DNA from: Leminorella grimontii ATCC 33999 = DSM 5078
GTDB lineage: Bacteria > Pseudomonadota > Gammaproteobacteria > Enterobacterales > Enterobacteriaceae
Assembly: GCF_000439085.1 (NCBI RefSeq)
Contig: NZ_AUUA01000012.1
Span: 57,610-121,609 of the forward strand
Direction of reading: 5' to 3'
Length of the DNA: 64,000 nucleotides
Positions 15,128-24,550 of this stretch are shown one piece after another. The notes under the pieces were generated by a model. It did no database searches, had not been told where the DNA came from, and saw only the letters and a list, made by a program, of their open reading frames with translations. Position 1 is the stretch's first letter. The number at the start of each line of letters is the position of its first letter. The translations under genes and the position numbers were made by a program.

Positions 15128-17863
15128 TTAAAAGCTGTACTTCACGCCCAGCATCGCCTGTACGTCATTGTAGGCATGGCAGCCAAACTGATAGCCGGTA
15201 TTTACCCAGCCGGTCAGATTTTTGTTCAGCTGTCCTTCAACACCCAGCTTCACTTCGCCCAGGTTTTTCGCGCCGCTCTGCGAGTTTTCATATTGGTTCA
15301 TTTTTACCGTGTAGTCTTCGGTATTGTGGATCCAGTTAAGCTCAAGGAACGGCTCAAACTCGCGATCTTTGCCATCGTCCATCTTGTGATGGCCTTTTGC
15401 GTAAGCCCTCACGCCCAGCCGCGTCATAATGTTGTTATCGGTTTCGCTCGACACTCGGGTGCCGTTTTGCTCGACGTGATTGTCCGCATCTACGCCCATC
15501 CAGATAACCTGAGCCTTCGGCTGGATCCAGTAGCTTTCGCGTTCGCCGCCGCCCAGCTTAAAGCTGTAGCCGCTCTCGACGGACGCCGTCACGCCGTCTG
15601 ACTTATAGCTTTCCGTCGCCAGCTGCTCACCCTTGACCTCATTATCAAACCAGCTGTACATCACCCAGGTATCGACATAGGCGCCGGTTTTATCGGCGTT
15701 GTTAGCGTACCAGGTTCCATACAGGCCCACGCTATAGCCGTCTACGCTACCTTTAGAGGTATAACCCGTCAGGTTTGAGCGCGTCTGGTTGTGGTTATTG
15801 GCATAACCGGCCATCAGGCCAAGGTGCCAGCGGTCCAGATCGTTATTGCTCCACTGGGCCAGATCGCCGCCTATTTGCATCACGTAGCTGTTGGAACGCG
15901 TTCTTAGCTGCTCGCTCTTGTCAGAGAAAAGCAGGTGTCCGCCGACGTGGCGCATCCACATGCTGGTCACTTTCCTCTCGCCGGTAAGCGCATCGGTATA
16001 CTGTGTCTCACCCAAGCGATCGTGCAGTCGGGTAATAAACATCGTATTGGCCGCAGCCAGGTTAGCCAGATAGCTGCCGGACTCAGGGCGGTATGGAGTA
16101 ACGGGATCGTCCGACGGAGTCGGGGTCGGATCGGGCGTTGGGTCAGGGTCTGGCGTCGGATCTATCGGGCTGCTGTAGTCGGAGATCAAATACCAGTTAT
16201 TAGGATTTGCGCCCGCAATTCGGCTACCTGAACGAACGAAGTAGTCAAACGCGCCGGCGACAATCCGCTGGCTGTTGCCAAACGTACCCGCCGAGTTACC
16301 TTCAACTTCAACGATTTCGATACCGCTGGTTGTCAACGCGCCGTTCCCGCCGGCGTTAACGATGCGTACGTCGGTATGGCCCGAGGTGTCACCCTTAACG
16401 ATAAGCTTATCCGTTGCGGACGAATCGTCTTCCAGTACCGTATTGAGTACCAGCTTTCCGAGAGTCGCAGTGTAGTCGCCGTTAACAATTAGCGTCTTGG
16501 GAGACAGCGGGCTGCCGGAGGCCGGCTCAACATATTTAAGCGTGGAGCCGCTCAGCGTCAGGTTAGTCAGCTCAGAATCCGCCGTCATGTTCCAAATACT
16601 GCTTTCGCCGCTAATGTTTAAATTGATATTTCCTTTTGCGTCAGTCACGGTCGCGCTGCTGGCGTTAGTATAGGAATAAGCGCCGACCTTGGTCATGCCG
16701 GTAAACTCGCTGCCGTCCGTCATGTTGAGATCGATAAGGCCAGACTCTGCAAACAGGTTTCCGGTTACGGTATAAATACCCGATGCCGATGCGGTGGTTT
16801 TGGCGGCAGCGTTAACGATGCTGCCTGCGCCGTCATACAGCTTGTCGTCCGTACCGATATAATAGTTAGTTTGAGCTGAGGAAATCACAGACCCCTCGCC
16901 CAGCGTGTGCATCGCATAGCCGCCGTTTGCCTCATCGACATAAACGATAGCATCGCCCGTTAACTCAATCCTGCCGCCCAGCGCATTATAGTTGTTGCCA
17001 ACCGTCAGCTTCTTCTCCGCCCGGAGGCCATCGGCATTCGCGCCTTCAGCGGAAACGTCAATAGCCCCTGCCGTTCCCCGCAGTTGCACAACGCCGCCCT
17101 TGTTTGCGTAAACCGCATGGCCCGCACTGCCCGTCGTCTTAATCGTCGAGCCGGAACCGATAATCGCCACCGCGTTCGTGCCGTAAGCGGTGCCATTGGT
17201 TAATACCGAGTCGCGGTTGCCGGCATAAACGGCATATCCCATCGTGTTGCTGCCGTTAGTTCCCGTACCGCCTGCGGTAATCGTGGAATTGTTGCCTACA
17301 TAGGCCAGGTTATAATAAGGCGCCTGCGAAGTTAGGTTGACGCGAACGGCAGTACCGCTGGCGACGGTCACCGAGCTGTCGTTGCCCAGATAAACCCTGC
17401 CGTATCCCGCCTGCCCGTTAGGGCTCTGCGCGACGTTAATTCCGTTGCTGTTGCTGCCGGTAGCGATAATTTTCGCATGATCGCCCGCAATCACCGTATA
17501 AACGCCGTCTCCCGCCTGCTGCCCGTTGGTGCGAATAGCGTCAACGAAGCTGCCCGACGTTCTTACCGTCAGGTATTCGCCAAAGATAAAGGCAGGATGG
17601 GGGCCGTTCTGGCCGAAATAAATACCGTTAGTATTGTTGGTTTCATTTCCGCCCGAAATGGTTTTAGAACCCGATGTCGTTATTGTAACGTTGCTTCCGC
17701 AGGTATTAGACGCCGTATAGGAACCACCGAATACCGTAACGTTCGTAATCGTCGCGCCGTTACCGCAGGGAACGTTGGCATCGGCCATTAAGGAGTTGCT
17801 AAAGGGAAGAATGAAGCCTAGAGGAAGAACGTGCTTAATAAAACGTCCATTAGATCTTTTCAT
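15128..17863 (-). CDS. type Va autotransporter 1 (beta-helix passenger)
   Basis: A 911-residue surface protein. A signal peptide covers about residues 1-28. The passenger (about 30-560) is rich in Gly, Asn, Ser and Thr with repeated GNxSxIxxxG rungs, the pattern of a right-handed beta-helix. A Pro/Asp/Thr linker (repeated DPTPDP, coded at about 16090-16165) leads to the autotransporter barrel: MWMRHVGGH start, GLMAGYANNHN strand, and final GVKYSF ending in Phe as the assembly signal requires. AAAGGA precedes the ATG. Its barrel is only distantly like those of the two paralogues at 36-44 kb. Likely an adhesin or aggregation factor. Confidence 0.88.
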   Translation of the reverse strand: MKRSNGRFIKHVLPLGFILPFSNSLMADANVPCGNGATITNVTVFGGSYTASNTCGSNVTITTSGSKTISGGNETNNTNGIYFGQNGPHPAFIFGEYLTVRTSGSFVDAIRTNGQQAGDGVYTVIAGDHAKIIATGSNSNGINVAQSPNGQAGYGRVYLGNDSSVTVASGTAVRVNLTSQAPYYNLAYVGNNSTITAGGTGTNGSNTMGYAVYAGNRDSVLTNGTAYGTNAVAIIGSGSTIKTTGSAGHAVYANKGGVVQLRGTAGAIDVSAEGANADGLRAEKKLTVGNNYNALGGRIELTGDAIVYVDEANGGYAMHTLGEGSVISSAQTNYYIGTDDKLYDGAGSIVNAAAKTTASASGIYTVTGNLFAESGLIDLNMTDGSEFTGMTKVGAYSYTNASSATVTDAKGNINLNISGESSIWNMTADSELTNLTLSGSTLKYVEPASGSPLSPKTLIVNGDYTATLGKLVLNTVLEDDSSATDKLIVKGDTSGHTDVRIVNAGGNGALTTSGIEIVEVEGNSAGTFGNSQRIVAGAFDYFVRSGSRIAGANPNNWYLISDYSSPIDPTPDPDPTPDPTPTPSDDPVTPYRPESGSYLANLAAANTMFITRLHDRLGETQYTDALTGERKVTSMWMRHVGGHLLFSDKSEQLRTRSNSYVMQIGGDLAQWSNNDLDRWHLGLMAGYANNHNQTRSNLTGYTSKGSVDGYSVGLYGTWYANNADKTGAYVDTWVMYSWFDNEVKGEQLATESYKSDGVTASVESGYSFKLGGGERESYWIQPKAQVIWMGVDADNHVEQNGTRVSSETDNNIMTRLGVRAYAKGHHKMDDGKDREFEPFLELNWIHNTEDYTVKMNQYENSQSGAKNLGEVKLGVEGQLNKNLTGWVNTGYQFGCHAYNDVQAMLGVKYSF

Positions 17864-18479
17864 ACTAAATCCTTTTAGAACAAACAGTTAATAAAAAATC
17901 CACGCGTGAATTGGACAATATCGCCAATATGATTCGCTATAAGTTTGATTTTTGAATGTTATAAAACGCTGCAATAATAAAACCACCTCGAATTCATTAG
18001 TGATAATAATAAATACTAAAGGGTGGTTATATTATTTACATTAGTTATTAAATAATTACCTTTAAATTCACCAGCATCCTGCTAACGAGGGGGAGGGAAT
18101 TGAAGGCAATATATGAAATTTATACGAATTAATTAGATTTATGAGTTCCAATCCTACCAACAAAAATGTTATTTCCATATATAAAATTAATCTAAAATTG
18201 GACTTTTAGAATAAATTCAATATTGATGTAAATTTTCATTTAATAATCAACAAATAATCCTAACTCAAAGCAGTGGTTACATTTTTTATGGGAAAGAACG
18301 TGGTGTTAAAAAATAGCGCGGATACGCGTATTATTGTCCCCCCTTAAACTAACTTATTCGCTTCATTTTGTTCAACGATACCCCTTCCCTATTGCGCCAG
18401 TAGGGCTGAATTTTTCCTCGCTCCCTCATTTTGCACTACCCTTAAAGTCATCCTCGCTAATCATCACAAGGTGAAACTC
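17864..18479. other. AT-rich intergenic region between autotransporter 1 and the alcohol dehydrogenase
   Basis: About 615 bp with no supported gene and much lower GC than its flanks. It carries at 18187-18203 a 17-bp motif (consensus TTARTCTAAAnWTRGAC) also found upstream of both other autotransporter genes. The alcohol dehydrogenase promoter must lie in the last 150 bp, but no clear box stands out. Confidence 0.5.
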
Positions 18480-19544
18480 ATGACTATGCGCATACGCAGC
18501 TTTGCTGCCGTTTCAGAAACCTCTCCCGTCGCACTCCACCCCATCAGCCGCCGCGAGCTGCGTGAAGATGACGTATCGATTAAAATTCACTATTGCGGCG
18601 TCTGCCACTCCGACCTGCATCAGGTAAGGAACGAGTGGCACAACACGATTTACCCGGTTGTACCCGGCCATGAAATCGTAGGAAAGGTAACGGCGGTTGG
18701 CGCCAGAGTTAGTAAATTTAAAGCCGGCGACTGGGTCGGCGTCGGCTGTCTGGTAGACTCCTGCCAGGAATGCGCGTCCTGTAAAGAGGGGCTGGAGCAG
18801 TATTGCGAAAACGGCATGACGCTCACCTACAACGGTCGGGACAGACACGACGGCAGTATCACCTACGGCGGCTATTCGGAGGCTGTCGTAGTGTCCGAAA
18901 AGTTCGTACTGCGCCTGCCGAACGCGTTGGATAAGGCCTCCGCCGCGCCGCTGCTGTGCGCCGGCATCACCACCTATTCACCGCTGCGCCACTGGAAGGT
19001 CGGACCGGGAGACAAAGTGGCGATCGTAGGCCTGGGCGGCCTGGGGCACATGGCGCTGAAGTTCGCTCATGCCTTTGGGGCAGACGTCACGCTGTTTACC
19101 CGCTCGCCGGGAAAAGAGCGGGAAGCACGCCGCCTTGGGGCCAACCACGTGGTGATTTCCACCGACGACGCGCAGATGCAGGCCGTCAGCAACCACTTTG
19201 ACTTTATTCTCGATACCGTGCCCAATCAGCACGACCTTAATCCCTACCTAACGACCCTCAAACGCGACGGCACGTTCGTACTGGTCGGCCTGCTGGAGCT
19301 GGTAGAGCCGCCGCTTCACAGCGGCATTTTGGTGATGAGCCGCAAAACGCTGGCCGGCTCGCTGATTGGCGGCATTGCCGAAACGCAGGAAATGCTGGAC
19401 TTCTGCGCCGAGCGCGGCATCGGTTGCGACATTGAGATGATTAACATTCAAGAGATCAATCAGGCCTATACCCGCATGCTGAAAAGCGACGTGAGGTATC
19501 GCTTTGTGATAGACATGAAGTCATTGGAAATAGAGAACCTGTAG
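18480..19544 (+). CDS. zinc-dependent NAD(P) alcohol/aldehyde dehydrogenase (YahK/CAD-like)
   Basis: A 354-residue medium-chain dehydrogenase. The catalytic zinc site begins with YCGVCHSD, then GHE. The four structural-zinc cysteines are in DSCQECASCKEGLEQYC. The Rossmann glycine motif is GLGGLGHMALK at about residue 180. The sequence is close to the cinnamyl-alcohol-dehydrogenase branch that includes E. coli YahK and YjgB, which reduce broad aldehydes with NADPH. AAGGTG precedes the ATG at 18480; a GTG nine bases earlier overlaps that ribosome site and is unlikely. Single gene, opposite to the lipoprotein that follows. Physiological substrate not predictable. Confidence 0.9.
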   Translation: MTMRIRSFAAVSETSPVALHPISRRELREDDVSIKIHYCGVCHSDLHQVRNEWHNTIYPVVPGHEIVGKVTAVGARVSKFKAGDWVGVGCLVDSCQECASCKEGLEQYCENGMTLTYNGRDRHDGSITYGGYSEAVVVSEKFVLRLPNALDKASAAPLLCAGITTYSPLRHWKVGPGDKVAIVGLGGLGHMALKFAHAFGADVTLFTRSPGKEREARRLGANHVVISTDDAQMQAVSNHFDFILDTVPNQHDLNPYLTTLKRDGTFVLVGLLELVEPPLHSGILVMSRKTLAGSLIGGIAETQEMLDFCAERGIGCDIEMINIQEINQAYTRMLKSDVRYRFVIDMKSLEIENL

Positions 19545-19600
19545 GCCTGTAATTCTTACTGCGGCCAGGCGTAGATAAAGAGGCCCGGCCGCAGGCAACG

Positions 19601-20155
19601 TCATTCTTCTTCGTCGCGCAGAATGTCCTGTAGCGACGAAGTATTGGTGTCTTCATCAAAAATTACGTTATCTATTTGCCAGCACGATCCGGCGCTAGCG
19701 CGGCTCAACGCCACCGCATCCCGCCAGGCGATATCATCGCGGTCGTTGCGCATATCGAGCGTCAACGTGACCGCGTTTACCTCTGATGAAATCCGCTTCG
19801 CGGGCGCTATCACTTTAGCGCTCGATATGCCGTCAGCGCTGCCGTAAAAAGGCACGCCGTCGCCAAAGCGCCCCTTATTCCCAGGATTTGCCGCCAGATA
19901 CGCTTTATCACGCCGTATCGCATCCGTAATCAGCTGATAAAGCTCGGCGCTAAGATAGGCAGAATAGCCGCTCATCTTCTCTTCGCTGTAAGCGTCAAAC
20001 TCGTTGGTTACGATAAAGCGATCGTAAAACTGCTGAGTCACCTTGACGGAATCGCGGCAGACGTCGTCAAAGGAAGAAGAGGAAGGAAAAGATGAGCACG
20101 CGGCTAACAAAAACGGCAGCGCGGCGGGCCACAGGGAGGAAACGTTCCATTTCAT
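19601..20155 (-). CDS. putative lipoprotein, DUF3828-like
   Basis: A 184-residue exported protein with a lipoprotein signal (ALPFLLAACSS; lipid attachment at the Cys near residue 20) followed by a Ser-rich tether. The soluble part contains a helical SVKVTQQFYDRFIV start, a central YQLITDAIRRDKAYLA helix, and the C-terminal strand SCWQIDNVIFDEDTNTSSLQDIL. That arrangement resembles DUF3828-type periplasmic domains with an NTF2-like cone. The match is tentative. The gene converges on the alcohol dehydrogenase; a GC hairpin at 19560-19593 lies between them. No functional clue from neighbours. Confidence 0.6.
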   Translation of the reverse strand: MKWNVSSLWPAALPFLLAACSSFPSSSSFDDVCRDSVKVTQQFYDRFIVTNEFDAYSEEKMSGYSAYLSAELYQLITDAIRRDKAYLAANPGNKGRFGDGVPFYGSADGISSAKVIAPAKRISSEVNAVTLTLDMRNDRDDIAWRDAVALSRASAGSCWQIDNVIFDEDTNTSSLQDILRDEEE

Positions 20156-20465
20156 ACAATGATTTCCTTAAAATGCAATCCATTCACCACTGAAAATCTG
20201 TGGCTACGCCATTAACTCGGCAGTTAACGGCTTCCTATCTTAGCGCTTGTATAGAATTTTAAAAATCACTTACCTAAACTAATAATTTGAATCAAGTCAC
20301 AAATAATTAACATTTTGTTATCATTCACCTTGCCGCTGTTCAATTCATAACCATACTTAATTGTCCATACACCAATAATTTGAGTCACAGGACAAGCGCC
20401 GCTTGCAGCGGTGAGGCCATGGACGGAACGATAAGTTCATAACCACTATAAAATGGGTAATCACT

Positions 20466-21554
20466 ATGGCAAAGCAAGCATATCTGTTCACGGCGGGCCT
20501 GCTGGCGCTCAGCGTCAGTACCGCTTTCGCCGCCGTTCCGGCAAACTATCCTGCCGACTACCAGAAAATCATCGATGCGGCCAACAAAGAGGGAAAAGTG
20601 GTGATTTACTCCACCACCGACACCGCCACCGCTCAGCCGATCATCAAAGGCTTTCAAAAGCTGTACCCCGACATCACCGTTGAATACAACGACATGAACA
20701 GCACCGAGATCTACAACCGCTACGTCAGCGAGCAGGCCTCGTTCAGCGGCAGCGGCGACGTGGTCTGGAGCTCGTCGATGGATACCGCGCTGAAGCTGGC
20801 AAAAGACTATGCGCTCAACTACCGCTCGCCCGAAGCCGATAAGCTGCCCGCCTGGGCCGTCTGGAAAGACACCGCCTACGGCACCACTTTCGAACCTCTG
20901 GTGTTTATCTACAACAAGCGCCTGATTAAAGAAGACGAAGCGCCCAAGTCTCACGCGGATCTGGCTAAGCTGGTGAAAGGCCAGCAGGATCGTTTCAAAA
21001 ACAAAGTCACCACCTATGACATCGAGAAATCAGCTCTGGGCTTTATGCTGTCGGTCGAGGACATGAAGCACGACCCTGACTACTTCGCACACCTGAAGGA
21101 TACCGCCAGCGCGGGCATGATCGTCCAATCGTCCACCGGCACCATGCTTGAGCGCGTTTCCTCCGGCGAGAACCTGCTGGGGTTCAACATCCTCGAACCC
21201 TACGCCAAGACCCGCATGATAAAAGACTCCTCTCTTGGCATGGTCTACCCGTCCGACTACACGCTGGTGCTTTCGCGCGTCAGCTTTATCAGCAAGCAGG
21301 CCAAAAACGTTAACGCCGCCAAGCTGTGGCTGGACTACCTGCTCTCTCAACAAGGCCAGGACATCGTCGCCAATCAGGCGAATATCGCCTCCATTCGTAA
21401 CGATATCTCCGGCGATAACGACGTAGACGGCTTAACTAAAAAGCTCGGCGACGTGCTCAAACCGATCCCGGTCAACGATAGCCTGTTGGAATATCTGGAA
21501 CAAAACAAGCGGCTGGATTACCTGAAAAAATGGCGCGCCGCAGCCGGTAAATAA
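20466..21554 (+). CDS. ABC transporter periplasmic binding protein (AfuA/FbpA-like)
   Basis: A 362-residue binding protein. A signal peptide of about 22 residues ends in TAFA. The mature part begins with EGKVVIYSTTDTATAQPII, the pattern of the class that includes FbpA iron(III) and AfuA hexose-phosphate receptors; YNDMNSTEIYNRYVSE and VVWSSSMD resemble AfuA more than iron receptors. It heads a three-gene operon with a fused permease and an ATPase. Known AfuABC systems take up sugar phosphates despite their iron-transporter naming, so a phosphosugar substrate is the better guess. The 310 bp upstream contain only the CAAGC/GCTTG inverted repeat at 20393-20405 as a possible operator. Confidence 0.82.
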   Translation: MAKQAYLFTAGLLALSVSTAFAAVPANYPADYQKIIDAANKEGKVVIYSTTDTATAQPIIKGFQKLYPDITVEYNDMNSTEIYNRYVSEQASFSGSGDVVWSSSMDTALKLAKDYALNYRSPEADKLPAWAVWKDTAYGTTFEPLVFIYNKRLIKEDEAPKSHADLAKLVKGQQDRFKNKVTTYDIEKSALGFMLSVEDMKHDPDYFAHLKDTASAGMIVQSSTGTMLERVSSGENLLGFNILEPYAKTRMIKDSSLGMVYPSDYTLVLSRVSFISKQAKNVNAAKLWLDYLLSQQGQDIVANQANIASIRNDISGDNDVDGLTKKLGDVLKPIPVNDSLLEYLEQNKRLDYLKKWRAAAGK

Positions 21555-21647
21555 TTCCCTATGACATCAGGGCGGTAGATGCTGATGCTAAGGCACGCCG
21601 CCCCTTTCCCTTTTTCAACAGGGAGCGACTATTTACTGGGAGTAGCT

Positions 21648-23417
21648 ATGAATTCATTGCGCAAATTCAGGCAAAGCCTGCCGCGCGGCGTCGTGGTGGC
21701 TTTGACGGCGCTGTTTATCTACGGGCCGCTGGCGCTTATTGTCACCCAGAGCCTGTTCTCGGCGCCCTTCTTCGTTGCCGATAAGACGTTCTCGCTGGAC
21801 GCCTACCGCTTCGTATTCGACGATCCTGACTTCTACAAGGCGCTGAAAAGCGGCTTTATTCTGGCGCTGGGGCTGGTGGTTATCGTTATCCCGCTCGGCG
21901 GCATTCTGGCGTTTCTCATCGTTCGCACCGATCTACCGGGCCGCCGCTGGATTGAGCCGATGATCCTGGTGCCGGTGTTCGTCTCTCCGATGGTGCTGGG
22001 CTTTGGCTATGTGGTATCCGCCGGGCCGGTCGGCTTTTTCTCGCTGTGGGCGCAGGAGTGGCTGGGCTTCGTGCCGTGGAACATCTACTCGATGACCAGC
22101 ATCGTGATTATCGCCGGCCTGACTCACGTACCGCACGCCTACCTGTACATCTCATCTGCGCTGCGCAGCATGGGGTCCGACGTGGAAGAGGCGGCGCGCA
22201 TTTCCGGCGCGTCTCCGCTTCGGGTGATGGTATCGGTCAGCCTGCCGATGGTCAGGCCCGCCATTCTGTTCGCTACCGTGCTGCTGTTCTTCTTGGGCCT
22301 TGAAGTGTTCGGCCTGATGCTGGTCTTGGGCGACCCGGAAGGCAACCTGGTGCTGGCGACCTATCTGTACAAGCTGACCAACAAGCTCGGCATACCCTCC
22401 TATCACCTGATGGCGGTGGTAGCGGTGGTGCTTATCTGTATCACCGTGCCGCTGATTATGCTGCAGCGCTGGCTGATGAAAACCTCTAACCGCTTTGTCA
22501 CCGTTAAGGGCAAGGCGTCTCAGTCCCACGCGCTGCCGCTGGGCAAATGGCGCTGGATAGCGGCGGCCGTCGTCGTTTTGTGGCTGACGGTGACCATCTT
22601 CGTACCGCTGGCCGGCATCCTGCTGCGCGCCTTCGTGTCCAACTGGGGCGTCGGCGTGCCGCTTATCGATCAGCTGTCGCTCGATACGTTCCGCACCGTA
22701 TTCTCCCAGCCTAACCTGATTCGCGCCATCGTTAACTCGGTCGCCATCGGCGTGTTCGGCGGCGCGCTGGCGGTTATCTGTTACACCTTTATCAGCCTGG
22801 CGATGCACCGCAAACCGGACCGCATCACCCGCTTCCTTGACTACAGCGTGCTGGTGCCCCGCGCGGTGCCAGGCCTGCTGGCCGGCCTGGCCTTCCTGTG
22901 GGTGTTTCTGTTTACGCCGATGTGGATGGACAAGTCCTTAGCCGACGGCTACCTGTCGGTGCTGCCCGGCTCGCAGTGGATAAGGGACAACGTCATCGTC
23001 TGGATGCGCGCCACGCGCAACACCATCTTCAGCGTTTGGCTAGCCTATACGGTGGTGTGGCTGGCCTACGGCCTGCGGCTGATTTCATCCGCGCTGCTTC
23101 AGGTCGGCGCGGAGCTGGAAGAGGCAGCCCGCAGCACCGGGGCGCGGCCGAGCCAGGTGTCCCGCCAGATAACGGTGCCGCTGGCCCGCTACGGCCTCAT
23201 CGGTTCCTGGCTTTTGATGTTCCTGATTTTCGAACGCGAATATTCAACCGGCGTCTACCTGCTCTCACCGGGTACCGAAACTATCGGTTCGATGTTGGTA
23301 TCGCTTTGGGCCACCGGGGCGGTGGACATCGTTGCCGCGCTGTCGTTTATCAACATCGTTTTGGTTATGTTCGGGCTAGGGATCGCCCTGCGCTTTGGAG
23401 TAAAACTCAATGACTGA
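21648..23417 (+). CDS. ABC transporter permease, duplicated (AfuB/FbpB-like)
   Basis: A 589-residue inner membrane permease formed by two fused copies of a six-helix unit, each with its own EAA coupling loop (EEAARISGASPLRVM and EEAARSTGARPSQVS). This is the usual layout of FbpB/AfuB permeases. GGAG stands six bases before the chosen ATG; an open frame extends 23 codons upstream without support. The 3' end overlaps the ATPase gene by eight bases, showing translational coupling. Substrate follows that of the binding protein upstream. Confidence 0.88.
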   Translation: MNSLRKFRQSLPRGVVVALTALFIYGPLALIVTQSLFSAPFFVADKTFSLDAYRFVFDDPDFYKALKSGFILALGLVVIVIPLGGILAFLIVRTDLPGRRWIEPMILVPVFVSPMVLGFGYVVSAGPVGFFSLWAQEWLGFVPWNIYSMTSIVIIAGLTHVPHAYLYISSALRSMGSDVEEAARISGASPLRVMVSVSLPMVRPAILFATVLLFFLGLEVFGLMLVLGDPEGNLVLATYLYKLTNKLGIPSYHLMAVVAVVLICITVPLIMLQRWLMKTSNRFVTVKGKASQSHALPLGKWRWIAAAVVVLWLTVTIFVPLAGILLRAFVSNWGVGVPLIDQLSLDTFRTVFSQPNLIRAIVNSVAIGVFGGALAVICYTFISLAMHRKPDRITRFLDYSVLVPRAVPGLLAGLAFLWVFLFTPMWMDKSLADGYLSVLPGSQWIRDNVIVWMRATRNTIFSVWLAYTVVWLAYGLRLISSALLQVGAELEEAARSTGARPSQVSRQITVPLARYGLIGSWLLMFLIFEREYSTGVYLLSPGTETIGSMLVSLWATGAVDIVAALSFINIVLVMFGLGIALRFGVKLND

Positions 23418-24483
23418 ACTCACAGTAGACGAGCTGCATTTGAACTACGGCACCAACCCGGTTTTAAAAGGCGTCTCAATGCAGTTAAACAAGGGCGAAG
23501 TGGTCACGCTGCTTGGCCCCTCCGGCAGCGGGAAAACCACCCTGCTGCGCGCCGTAGCCGGGCTGGAAGCGCCCTGTCAGGGTCGGATTGTAATTGGCGA
23601 TCGCGTGATGTACGACGGCCAGAGCGGTCAAGTAACGCCGGTCGAGGATCGCAATCTTGGTCTGGTATTTCAGTCCTACGCTCTGTGGCCGCACATGACC
23701 ATTTTTGACAACATCGCCTATCCGCTTAAGCTGCGTAAAACGCCCTCCGCCGACGTCAAACGGCGCGTTGAGGCGGTACAAAACCAGCTTGGGCTGGGCC
23801 AACTGGGCCAGCGCTACCCGCACCAGCTGTCGGGCGGCCAGCAGCAGCGCGTCGCCATTGGGCGGGCGCTGGTTTATAACCCGCCGGTGCTGCTGCTCGA
23901 CGAGCCGCTCTCCAACCTCGACGCCAAGCTGCGCGAAGAGGCGCGGGTGTTCCTACGCAGCCTGATTGTCGAACTGGAGCTGTCGGCGCTGATGGTCACC
24001 CACGACCAGAGCGAGGCAATGGCGATTTCCGATCGCATCCTGCTGCTCAACAACGGCGTTATTGAGCAGCAGGGCACGCCGCAGCAGATGTACGGCTCGC
24101 CGACCACTCTGTTTACCGCCGAATTTATGGGCAGCAACAACCGGCTCAACGGTCGCATAGTGGAGGTGCGTGGAGAGCTGGCGCGCATCGAGGGCAAGGG
24201 CTGGACCCTGTGGGGAAAAGCCGCGCCGGGCCTGAAAGAGGGGCAGGAGGCAATCGCGGTGGTGCGCGTCGAACAGGTTAAGGTTAACGATGACGCCGAA
24301 CCAAACGCCATCACCCTGCCGCTTTTGACCAGCATGTATCTGGGCAGCCACTGGGAATACCTGTTCCGAGACGCTGCCGAAGATTCACCGGTGGTGCGCG
24401 CCTTTGGCGCTAAGCCGCCGAGCGACGGCGAGTGCCGACTGTCGGTAACGCCGGAGTGCGTGTGGCTATTCCCTAAATCGTAG
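23410..24483 (+). CDS. ABC transporter ATPase (AfuC/FbpC-like)
   Basis: A 357-residue ATPase. Walker A is GPSGSGKTT (about 35-43), the signature LSGGQQQR, Walker B VLLLDEPLSNLD, and the switch histidine in TVTHD-type MVTHDQSEA. A C-terminal TOBE domain of about 120 residues follows, as in iron, sulfate and sugar-phosphate importers. It overlaps the permease gene by eight bases and ends the operon. It converges on the LacI regulator gene, with a GC hairpin in between. Confidence 0.92.
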   Translation: MTELTVDELHLNYGTNPVLKGVSMQLNKGEVVTLLGPSGSGKTTLLRAVAGLEAPCQGRIVIGDRVMYDGQSGQVTPVEDRNLGLVFQSYALWPHMTIFDNIAYPLKLRKTPSADVKRRVEAVQNQLGLGQLGQRYPHQLSGGQQQRVAIGRALVYNPPVLLLDEPLSNLDAKLREEARVFLRSLIVELELSALMVTHDQSEAMAISDRILLLNNGVIEQQGTPQQMYGSPTTLFTAEFMGSNNRLNGRIVEVRGELARIEGKGWTLWGKAAPGLKEGQEAIAVVRVEQVKVNDDAEPNAITLPLLTSMYLGSHWEYLFRDAAEDSPVVRAFGAKPPSDGECRLSVTPECVWLFPKS

Positions 24484-24499
24484 ATTCATCGCGCCAATC

Positions 24500-24533
24500 G
24501 TTCCGGCCGGAGGTTCTGTTCCTCGGTCGGAAC
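24500..24533. terminator. shared hairpin between the ABC operon and the LacI gene
   Basis: GTTCCGGCCGGAGG pairs with CCTCGGTCGGAAC (one bulge). The position between two convergent genes suggests a bidirectional terminator, although T tracts are poor. Confidence 0.45.
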
Positions 24534-24550
24534 GCTCCGCATTTACGGCC

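Noticed and set aside
20466..24483. Naming the ABC importer as the iron transporter fbpABC
   Set aside because: The receptor lacks obvious iron-site features from sequence alone and resembles AfuA more; substrate left open.
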